From the NCBI GenBank assembly GCA_016490735.1, contig JAEMWC010000005.1, forward strand, positions 2,330,001-2,394,000: a DNA stretch of 64,000 nucleotides. Direction: 5' to 3'. Below the pieces are notes generated by a model. It made no database searches and was not told where the DNA came from. It worked only from the letters and a program-made list of their open reading frames with translations. This document shows positions 40,001 through 51,400 of the stretch, piece after piece. Made by a program: the position numbers and the translations under genes. Numbering within the stretch: position 1 is the stretch's first letter; every line of letters starts with the position of its first letter. This DNA is from Pachyseris speciosa. Lineage: Eukaryota; Cnidaria; Anthozoa; Scleractinia; Pachyseridae.

Positions 40001-42457
40001 TCCTTCGCGAGCACTGTTTTACTCGTTAGCAGCGAGCGACCTTTGCGTTGGTTTCATTGTCCAACCGTTAAATCTCGTTTACCTGATATCTAGCGTAACA
40101 GGCAATGCATCTCTTTGCTCTAGCGTGCTTCCTTATCTTGAGGTGCTTGGATTCGCCATGTGCGGAATATCCCTGTTGACCACGACGGAGATCAGTGTGG
40201 ATAGACTACTAGCAATTCGTCTGAAGCTCAGCTATAGACAGGTGGTTTCTCTTCGCCGCGCGCGACTTGCTGTGGTAGTAACATGGCTCGCGATCTTCGC
40301 GTCTGGATTGACAAGCTTGTGGAGCAGGGACGCTTTCACTATGCTGCAGATAATCGGCGTATTCCTCAGCATTGCTGTTTCTTCCTTTAGCTATGCGTGG
40401 ATTCACGTTATTCTTCGCAAGCGAGCGAAACAAAAACAACAAAGACAAATAGCATGGGATGCACCAAGCCAAACTGACGCAAGCACGACGAGCAATGTTT
40501 CCACCGTGCGATACAAGAAAACAGTTTCCACTGCTCTTTGGGTTCACTGCGCTTTGTTGCTGTGTTGTCTGCCTTACCTGATAGTGGCTGCACTCTGGGC
40601 AAATTACGGTGGAACCGAAGTGGTAATAATCTGCCACGCTTTTGCCCTTGCAGTGCTGCACTTCAATTCAGCCTCCACAAACTCTCCAAAACTCCACCAT
40701 TTTCCTGTAAGTTCGTTTTTCCTCGACAAATTCGCGATGGATTAAATTTCTCCTAGCTTGAGGTTTAAGTTTTGGAAACGGATTCCTCGAAACTCGGGGC
40801 TATTTACACTGAGGGAGAAAGATTCTAACACTAGGAAGATCCTAGAAGGCAGATCATCCTAGCGCCATACGTTTTCTGTATTCAGTTTATATACTTGGCC
40901 CTAGCGCTAGGCTCTTTATAGTGATAGGATCTTCCTCGCCCAGAAATTTAGAGATCCTAGCACCATGTAAACTACCTTCGCTCGGAAGATCTTAATATAC
41001 TGGGGACAAAAAAAAATATGGCAGCGGCCGGGCGTTCAACTGCCAATGGCCGACAATTAATTTCCTTTGACTTTCTTTCTCCACTTGGTAACCACACCAA
41101 TTGAAATTTCTGCATGTAAACCAAACGAAACATTGTTTTGTCATCTAGAATCTTCCTAGTGCTAGAATCTTCCTCCCTCTGTGTAAACAGTCCCTGGTGA
41201 CTTTACAATGATATCGAAAAGTGATGGAAGCGCGCCAGAATTTTTTTTTACTTGATAATCGCAGGTTACAGCAATGGTTTTGACTACTGAAATGATTTTG
41301 CCACATTGTTTTAGTGAGTGATCATTCGAAAAAGGTTTGCATCAATATTTCGCGTTTCGATGAAAATAATAAGTGTTAATGGAGTAAAAATTGGTATTTT
41401 AAATTTAACATTTAAAGCGCTGTATCAGAGACAATATCGCACAATTTATATTTCCCACTGATCAGACAAAGAGAACGTAAGAACACAAGAAATGATAACA
41501 AAAGATGAAATACACTGACGAATGAATAAAGTGAGAAATATAAGAAGAGCAGTTGGGAGAATCTGCATTTTTATGGCTGGTTTTAAATGGTAAAGCCTTC
41601 AATATTCTTTTGAACACCCTGTCTAAGAATTAATTAGAAAAAGTGCGCCTTGCATGTTATTTATAAAGTTTGTATGTGTGGGGAATAAATAACAGAGAAA
41701 TAACGGAATAAAGTTGAAAAACATTGAAAGGTGTTGTTTTGATGTCTTTATATTGGATTTAAGGGAAGTTTTATTGAGTTTGCATCGAGTTTAGTTCTCC
41801 TGCCGGCAGGTGTATAATTGTACAAAACCGCAGATGTCATTGCCAAGTTTTTCTTTACAAGTCGTTTCAAATTTGGCTCGAACTTGGACAAACATTGTTA
41901 TCCCATTGACTTCAGAGCTTTTTCTGAAAATCAACTACATAAAAAGACCATCACCTTAAGTGAAATACATGTCAGCATCAGAAAACGATAAATAGCTCTT
42001 TTACAGCTTTGTTTGCCTTTCACTAGCACATATTTTGACTTGATGTACAAAATTTTCATTCGAATTTTAACCTTAGATTATAGCTACTACTTTTTCTTGC
42101 CTTGTTTAAAAGCAGCCGCTTTCTATACAAAAACATTCAGTGGAAAGGTCTATATACATCTACTCTATACATCTATTGTCCGAAATCGAAAACGTTATTG
42201 GAAAATGGAAAAGAAGAGAAAACAAATATCGAATACAATGCTTTACAGAGAAAGCACCTGCTGCGTCAGTTTTATAACTTCTTGATGACAAACTAAAGCA
42301 TTATGGTTTTCTTAGCTCTCGGCCGGGTTCTAATATATACCACAATTCGTGATATATAATTGCGATTCTTTGCTATATAGGCCATTTGTGAACGATAAGA
42401 TGCAGTTCCGTTAGAGTAAGTGGTGTTTATTTTCGTTTAATACTAATAATAATAATG

Positions 42458-42496
<39 letters not shown>

Positions 42497-42784
42497 TAAG
42501 TTTTGTGACTCAGGTTGATTAGAAGATTCACACTATATATATATATATATTATATTTATAGATTCATTTTATGAATTTCTTGTATGTTGTATTACATTTT
42601 ATTATTTTAGTATTGTATATATTCTTCCTTCTGAAAATTTCCCTTGGGAAAGGGAGTATGTAAGTATGTTTATATACATCATCATCAACATCATCATCGT
42701 CGTCGTCGTCGTCGTCGTTAACAGTAAATCTATAAAAGGCTACAACTTATAAATAAAGCACTATTTACTTTCATTATAGCACTC

Positions 42785-42838
<54 letters not shown>

Positions 42839-43669
42839 GAATAAAGGTTGAATTTAAGAAATAATCTACTTTTACAACCTGCTATGTACAACGAAAACAA
42901 TGAATGGTTCTATTTCGCGTTATTGTCTGACTTGAAGGTTGAAGTCAAATGGAAAAGTAATTTTCCGCGAAATCTTTTCGGAAATTGTGGACAACTTCCA
43001 GAGGTAGTCCCCTTTTCTGCGTTCGGAACGGAATTCCGGAAATTTCGTTACCATTGCGCGAGTCAGGTCAGGTCCTTTCTCAGCATTTTCGGGACGGAAC
43101 GCCTTGCAGTAAATGGTAAGCACCAATCTCATCTCAAATTGCTTACCATTATTCAACGGTCATTCCATCCGGAATTTTCTGACAAATGGTAAGCACCCGA
43201 AGTGTATCTGAACAATGAATTGCTTTTTTCCGGTACATCTTCAACGCTGTAGATTGAAAATTACTTAGCCGACCCCGGCGAAAGATATTGTGAGAGGAAA
43301 ATACAATATTTGCGACACAGTGTTTGTTAGAATGACTTTTACCAGGACTAAAAACCATTTACGAGGACTAAAAACGTTACCCATAAAATAAAACTTAAAT
43401 CTTCATCAAAAGACATTCTGTCCTTGGATATTAATATATCTCTGTAGCATTAACCCATTGGCACCTGAACCACCCAGAACCGCCCGTAAAAAACTCCCAT
43501 GCTTCAAAACATTGCAACTTTCCCAATCGCACGAATATTGCCATAACTGTTAGTTGTGAGCACGAAATGGAATGTCCTTTAAATTTGGATATCCAATAAA
43601 TGCAAGAAACGTAGCGATTTTTATCAAATATGGCCTTTTGAGTTTGTATAGGTAATCACATGATTTCGA

Positions 43670-43705
<36 letters not shown>

Positions 43706-45390
43706 TCAAAGACTCACAAAATTGCACGAGCCCGTAGGGCGAGTGCAATTTGTGGTCTTTGAAAAAATTTACAAGTGCTTATTTCTTCCAAATTGCACGA
43801 GAAAAATCATGTGATTACTTATTAATAATATACATGAAAAAATTGCGAGATAGCTTCTTTTGCAGAAGCAACGCAACGAAGCTAAGGTGAACCAAAACAA
43901 CAGTTTTCTCGATGTTTTTAAAGCGTTTTTAGCTGTGAAAACTGGCTAAACAATTACAGGCTATAGCTATAAGGCTACTTTGTTTGCTAAGTGTCTATCA
44001 AGCGCTGTAATCATTACCTTCAGGCTTTCTAGTTCGTTATCTTCGCCTTGTTTGTCCTTGTTTGTTTATTAATCTCGGCGTCACTCCATCAACGGACTCG
44101 TAATTCCAATTACGTCGGTAATTCCCTTCTCTGGACACCACTGTTTCCAAACAGACAGCTAAAATACAGTGCTTTTCGCAGCCGTTTCTCCTTTTAGAGC
44201 TGTTTTGCAGCTTCTCTGCTGTTATTGCGGTCACGAAGAAAGAAAACCTGCTCAAAAAGCCAGCCATTGTTTTGGCTCGCAGAGTCGCTTGCAGCTCTTC
44301 AGACTTTGCGCCATTCAGAGGCCGCGTTTGATTGGCTCAATCGCAGCGCCTTTGTTTATCAACCAATCAGAATCCTCAGTTTTTTACCTTGTTTTGCACT
44401 GTATTTCCTTTTTTCTGCACCGAATTACCTTTTTTCTGCACCGGTGTTTCCTAAAAACTGCACTTCTCTTAGCCAATCAGAATCGAGAAATTTTTTCATG
44501 TATATTATTAGGACAAGAACGAAACTGACCGTTTTTAACGTCAAAGAGAAACAACAAAAATGCCCCTTTTCGCCTTCATGATTTTTAAGGAAATCATCGT
44601 CGAAAAACCAAAATTCAACCATCATAACGAAATTCAGTCCTTGTTCTTGCTTAGAAATGACTTTTTTTGTTGATATTCTTCTCCCGAGCGTAGACACAGC
44701 CTTTTGTTCCAGTGAATTCGGGCCTTCCCAACATTTTCGACATCTGGAGCGCGTTGCATGCTGGGAACTAACGAGAATTTTTTACAGCGCCCGTTCCTTC
44801 CCCCAATTCTTTCACATAGCCACTCCGACCTACCGCCAAAATTTCTTGCTCGTGGTCATCTGCAGTGCTCACAAATTCCAACATATGCGGCGGTAGGTCG
44901 AGAAATTCATCAGTAGTCGAGTCCCAAAGGTACTAAGTGTCCGACCGGCCAAATTCCCAGTTCATCGAGTAACAAGCCAAATTCGACAACAAAGTACATC
45001 ACCTTGCTCGATTCTTTGAGAAAGTCGACTCTTAGCTACCGTCACGCTTAATGATGCTCATCAGGCAGCCACTAAAGATGAAAAATGGCTGTAAACTTAG
45101 CAAAACTCGCAAGCAAACCGAACTTGGGCCATTGCTGTTGCTTCACAGATAAAAAATAGCTACGTCAAAATGACGTTTTCAGAAACCTTGAGCCTCCAGT
45201 GCCTTAGGACAGCATCACTTTTCCCTGGTAGTTCAAATAAAGAGTCACGAATTGCTATTCATCGTTTATAGGTGGAAAATCACTCCAAAAATGTAAAAAC
45301 GGCTCGGAGTCAATGGGTTAATATGCATGTGCTATTGTAACTAAACATGTAATTCAGTGTTCGGTCTGCGATTGGGTTTTATAATAAACG

Positions 45391-45437
<47 letters not shown>

Positions 45438-48400
45438 CATCTATCTATATTAGCATAAATGTACTAGCGTTCTATCAGCAGGGGCACCCAACGAGCCAAA
45501 TCAACCAAAAGCTGTAGAAAGCCATTTTTAAGTGCCTTATGGTGTTTGAAGTCTGTTTAAAGCGATGTTTTCATAAGCTAGAAGAAGTTCATCTGTTCGG
45601 ATTCCCTAGCTGAAATTTTAATTGTTCGAAAATGTTAGGGAACAAAATCTTCCTTTGAGAAAATGCAAGCTGAAATTAACTTTCCACGAACTTTCTAGGG
45701 AACTATTTTCTTTCCGAAAATGCTAGCTGACGTTTTTGACTGCCAAAAACAGCAATTACGACCTTTCCGAAAACCTCAGGCGTTATGATTTCCCAATTTC
45801 GAATCTTTTAGGCCACGTTTTAGTTACGAAAATCCGGGTACACTCTTTAATCGACGCCGAAAGCGCAAGGCGAATTACCCTCCACCGAACAGATATCTAT
45901 CGAAACTTGTCGTTGGGTGCCCCTGTATCACGAATGCCGTTCTCTGATTGGCTACGCTACTCGCTATCTATTCTGTGATAGATAGTGAGTAGCAGTTGTC
46001 AACAAAATGGAGGCCGCTTCTTCGCGTTTTCGAAGTGTCTGCGAGGAGGATTGAGATAATTTACTTGTTTAGTTTTGAACGACTAGTGGATTTATACTAA
46101 AACAATTAGATTATTCTGCGCCCTCATCAGCTATCACGCAATAGAAATCTCAAGGTCATAATCTAATTGTTGATTATTACGACCTCTCAGAATATTTACT
46201 TCAGTCTTTGCAGGAAATCAAATATCATGATTGTTATATTAGACAACAACATGTATCGTCATCTTCATAACCAATCTTTGACTAAGACTGACGCAGACTT
46301 ATCCCCCATTGTTTTGCGAGACATCATCTTGACACTTTTGGGGTCCTTGCTCACACGCGGTGTGACAAAGCGCGTGACGGAGGGCAAGAGAGTCCAAGGT
46401 ACGGAACTTTATATCGTGGACTGGTCATTATGCAATTTATTTGCGATCGCTTTGAAGCTGGCGTCATTTAAATTTGCTACATCGTGCTGACGAGTCCCAA
46501 TAAGGACGAAACAGCTGTCCGCGGTTGCAACCCTAATTTATCGGGTTTCGGTCATGTTGGTGTCTCGCAAAGCCAAATTTTTTTACGTAGTATCAACTTT
46601 GCTTTTGTATGATCCTCGATTACCATCACTATCGCCTTCAAAATCATCATGTATCATTCGTGATAATTGATGACTGACTGACTTACCGACCGACCGACCG
46701 ACCGACCGACCGACCGACCGACCCACCGACCCACCGACCCACCGAACGACCCACCGATCGATCGACCGACCGACCGACTGGCCGACCGACCGACCGACCG
46801 ACTGACTGGCCGGCTGGCTGACTATGAGATTAACTGGGTTTCGACACGAAAAAAGGGAATAAATGCCACTCTTACTAAACTAAATGTGACTGACTGAATG
46901 ACTGCCTTACATGAAAAGGAAGTTCACCCATTTTTCGCTCAGCAGGAAATTGTTTTATTATGAGTCACCAACCTGTCAGACCAATTGCCTTTCTCACTGA
47001 ACTGTAGTCCGGCAAACCATGATCCCTTCCTCGCTGTATGTTCAGAGCCGCTAGATCCAAACCAAGTTGACGATCGCGACCAGAAGGAAACAAAACATTT
47101 CTCATGTCATCTACCATCTATTGTCAAGAAGGAACTATTTCAAGAACTTCGACTATGTACAGTAAGGATTTTCTGAATTAAAAACCTGTGGCTATAAATT
47201 CAGACGGTTTAAAATGACAAATATCAAATGTGCAACTTCTTCCTTCGTCTTGCTAGTTTTATCAGGCATTGATGAAAGTCAAAAAGTTGTGCATAATCGT
47301 GACAAGTAGGCTTGGCATACATAGTGGCGTGGATGTAATATATCCAAAACGAGTGGAGTGTTTCATCAGTGGTTCCAAACACCGAGAAACAGATGAAAGC
47401 ACGACGCCGAAGGCGGAGTGTTCTTATTGTTTCGAGGTGTTTGGAACCCCTGATGAAACACGAAGCACGAGTTTTGAATATGGCTTCTCAATCGCGCATA
47501 AAAATACAATACAATATAGCAATTATATTGTCTGTATAATTAGCACCGATTGTTTTAAGGAGCAAAAGCGAATACATTCTTTCGCATTTTTCACAACTCG
47601 CTCCTGCATACATTTTGTGGGAGTTGTTTGTTTCGCGCCAGCAGTCATTCAGCGTAGCTGGCAAATGGTGGCGGAGATCAAGGACGGAGCGTGTCGTTTT
47701 CGTCCGCCTAAAATTTTCTCTGAGGATCACTTTACAGCTTATGAGGCCATTGCTGCTTCTACAGAGTACAAAACAGATTGGCTTTGAACATGTTTAGACA
47801 GTGGCAGCTGGAAAGGGAGACGAAAGTACCGATTTTAGATCATATTCTGGCGGTCTTTACAGAGATTACGGACTTGTACAAGTTGAATCCTGTAATTTTT
47901 GAAATATCGTAAATGGATGCCGAATCTCTTAATTATTAGTTCGCAAAGTTTTCAAATCGTGATGTAAGACTTTTTGTGAATGAAAAAGTGAACTAGCACT
48001 GTATAGCTAATGGTAATTAGAAGCGCAATTTCCATAATTTAGTGGTATATACCACTCTCAATGGAGGATGGTATACAGTTTTTCATTGGGTATCCAAAAA
48101 CATCCATGTGATGTGGTATACATCCAGTGATTGGTAGTTGACGTAATGAATTATTAATGAGTTTGAGAAATAATTAAATAAAACTGGTTTTGTATTACTT
48201 TTTAACGACCTTGATGAAATTTTGGAATAGAACGACTTTCGCTTGACCTTGAAGTGGTGCAGAAACGCAACAACGAACGTATACTAATGGAAATAACAAT
48301 TTGGTTGGTTTAGTCCGTGAGCTCTTCCATTGGTTCAGCAAACACGCTGCGCGTTCGAGCTAGTGCGCGAAGGCTTTCTAGAAATCACCCAATATTTCGC

Positions 48401-51400
48401 TTTGACGTCACTCTGTTCCTATGCCAATAGAAAGTGAAGGAGGTTAGAGAGTACATCCGCCATACACACCTTATTTCAAGGGTCTCAGGTTATTTTTAGC
48501 TTCTGCGACAAAGGATTCCTACGCGCGTGTATTTTCATCGCGGTATGTGATTGGCTATTACCTATACACGTGGGACTTCCAAAGCTGACAAATGATCTAA
48601 AAATAACTTGAGGCGAATTGCCCCTGAAATAAGGCGTGTATGGCGGATGTACTCTCTAACCCCCTTTATTTTCTCTTGCCTATGCACATTTAATGGGCCT
48701 GTTCACTGATATAAAACCGCTCGAAACTCTAAGTTGGCTCACCTGTAAGTCTATTTCCTGGGCTGCTTGCCTTACTGCTCCTCTAAGCAGAGGGTCTACC
48801 CCCCTTCTCTTTTTACTCTTTCTGGGGCAAAGTAAGCGTCTCTCAGAGGAAGGTGTCCATATGGAGACATGGTACCATCCTCTTCATATCGCCACAAGTG
48901 AGTGTTGACTTGACTGTGACCGAACCTGATACGAAATATTCAAAGGGGCTATGTCACCAATTTTACGTTGTAGTTGAAAAAACGCAAGAGCTGTTTGCAC
49001 TGATGGAAAACCAAAGAGTAATAATCCATTTTGTTTAAAAGTACTCCCTAGTGCAATTACGCTACAAATAGGTGTAACTTGAAAAATGTCGGGCAATACC
49101 TTCTAGGTTTTACCTCGTGTGTAGCACTGAACACCATTGTAAAGAGTTTATCTTTTGTTCTCATTTCAGGAATTTATTTCTTTTATCATATGACCCGTAC
49201 GGCCCCGCGCGCGCTTTCATTGTGAAACTATTGGGAAAATGCCCGTATGAGGGCCGTACGCATTAGCGCGAGCAGGGCCGGAAAAAGCCGTACGGCCCTG
49301 TTAGGAATACGTACGGCCCCGAGCGATACGATTTTAGAGGGTTTCCTTGCGTCTAGCCTCGTAAGTTCATTTTACAACCAGAAAGCAAATGCAAAAAAAA
49401 TTAGATCAATTTTCTGTGCAAATTTGTTGATTTTTTGTAAAAAAAAAAAAAGTCATGTTCTACCTGCTCATGAAGAATTTAAAGAGGCCATATGATAAAA
49501 CACTTATTGACAGAGTAAAATATTTGGCTCTCGGTCATGGCGCACGGACCTCGTTGCGATCGGTCCGTGCGGCATGACCTCGAGCCAAATATTTTCCCGT
49601 CCGGCCCGACCTGACTCAGTCAATAAGTACATAGTCTTTTTCATGGAGCTGAAACAAAATCTTGCCCATTAAAAATGTCTTTAGTTTTTAATTACAACCC
49701 GTCCATATCCATGGCATCTGTATGGCATAGCCCCTTTTAGGTTACTGTAAAATAGCATTTATAATCTTGTGTGTCATCAGAGAGTTCCGTGGAGAAAGAA
49801 ACATGCCTTTTTGAATGAGGAAAACTTGATCTGTGGCTGTAATATCAATGGCAAAATTAAATATTTATTCCCTAATCCTATTCACTGATTTCACAAAAAG
49901 GTGATGAAAGTTTGGTCAAAGTTGCTCTTGTCACAAGCAAAGAACCAGGAAACCTTAGCCAGTACCTGTCATTTAAACGTCAATGTATTTAGGTTTAATC
50001 CACGTTTCCATGCCTTCCAACAAATAATTAACGGAGGCAACTCTAAGCAAAAATGCAGATTCAATTAATTAACCTGAAAGCCGCTGTCGCCATAATGTTG
50101 CTCATTCCAACGTCGATGCTGTCATTGTAGCCCTGATATGGAGGAATGTGTTCTGTGCTCCCCAATAACGCCGGCAAATATTCACGGAACGTGATGGCCT
50201 GGAGCTCAGCAGCTACCAGGCGACGCGCGGCCTGAAATAACTGCTCATCGGAGGCCTGGAGAACGAAGAATAAAAAGAAACGAACATTCAATTGCACTTT
50301 TTATCGATTATAGATGGAATGATGCCTTCGCAGAAGTAAGAACGGGCGTAGGTCTATTTCTGATTTGAAGTCACAAACTGCTTTGCATGCATGTTTACAA
50401 AGACTTACCGCGATGCAAATCAGTTTGTGAAGACATATCAGAAATAGACCCATGCCCCTTACTAGCTCGGTCATGTGACAGATAATGGCTACATTTAGTA
50501 ACTTTTACAGTCTATAAAAAGTCACGATTTGGTAAAAAAAAAAAAAAAAGGCGCAAAAAGGCGCAATGGGTTTCGAACAGGTGCAAAGATTTATTTTAGC
50601 GAAAAAAATATTTTGGGTTAGGTGCACTTTAAAGGACTTTTTGTTTAGTAACAACTTACCTGTGGGTATTTCTCTTTGTATTCCTGGCAGAGCCGGTTGT
50701 GTTCGCGCACAAAGACAGTGTGCAGCGCGATCAAACCGGGCTGAACATTCGCTCGTGAATCACCAGCAGCCAACAGACTGTCGGCGTCTCGGCCCACTGG
50801 ATTATCATTTGCTAGGGCCATGGTATTATCCTGCTCACAAATAAACAGAAGATGAAATTACTTGAGGAATTAATTAAAAAGCCTAATTCGTAGTTAGCAG
50901 GACATTAATTAAGTGTCTGATACCCTCTGAAGCTTTTTTTCCGGTTTTGGTATCGACATAAAGAGCAGATGGCTCAGTGTCATAATGAGCTCTTTGATTG
51001 TTTGTTTGTTTCTTGGTTTTTGTTTTAATCTTCCTCAGGAAGGAAAAGCTTCCCGAGAGGAAATTTCTCATTGACTTGCTCTCTAAGATTTCCTCTCATG
51101 AAGGCAGCTAAAGATGCGCGATAGATAAGATGGAAAACTGCATTTGCAGAAAGATATGCCGTACTGAATTTAGCAAAACTGTGAAGTTTCATGGAGATCG
51201 GATCTGAACTTGATGAAATAAAACACTAAAAAATTACGATTATTGCGAAGAAATGTACGGGGTACGGGCAATGTGTTTCCGCACGCCGTACATTAAAGCA
51301 ATATACTACAAGTTTCTATGATTTATAGGTTGATAAACCCCGCGGGATGTTGGAAGAACATTTATGAATTCTTTGGGTGTTTTTCCAACATCCCAAGTGG

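Larger units (their letters stand above)
42560..46660. other. Unit C-specific segment, repeat-rich, no recognised gene
   Basis: Absent from units A and B apart from a short match at 42843-42918. It holds an ATC/GTC triplet tract (about 42678-42719), (ATT)n (about 42789-42837), a foldback around 43650-43825, palindromic repeat remnants at 44000-44500, (ATCT)n at 45389-45450, and a foldback family member with a nested MITE at 45440-46170. Open frames here overlap repeats and show no known domain. Confidence 0.55.
28086..48417. repeat. Tandem unit C (about 20.3 kb, with insertions)
   Basis: This is the copy physically next to peroxidase exons e1-e9. It is almost identical to unit B up to about 40660, then clearly more diverged. 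It carries large unit-specific stretches at 42560-42840, 42919-46640 and about 47338-48172. It holds e13, e12, e11, a GPCR gene lacking its end, and e10. Similarity to units A and B stops near 48417, inside the e9-e10 intron. Because it is more diverged and joins the single-copy part of the gene, it may be the ancestral copy. Confidence 0.8.

Noticed and set aside
42848..43192. 114-codon plus-strand frame in unit C
   Set aside because: It lies in unit-specific repeat DNA with short inverted motifs (GGTAAGCACC, TTCGGAA) and has no known domain.
47269..47787. 172-codon plus-strand frame in unit C
   Set aside because: It runs through a foldback palindrome, has no domain, and the segment is an insertion absent from the other units.
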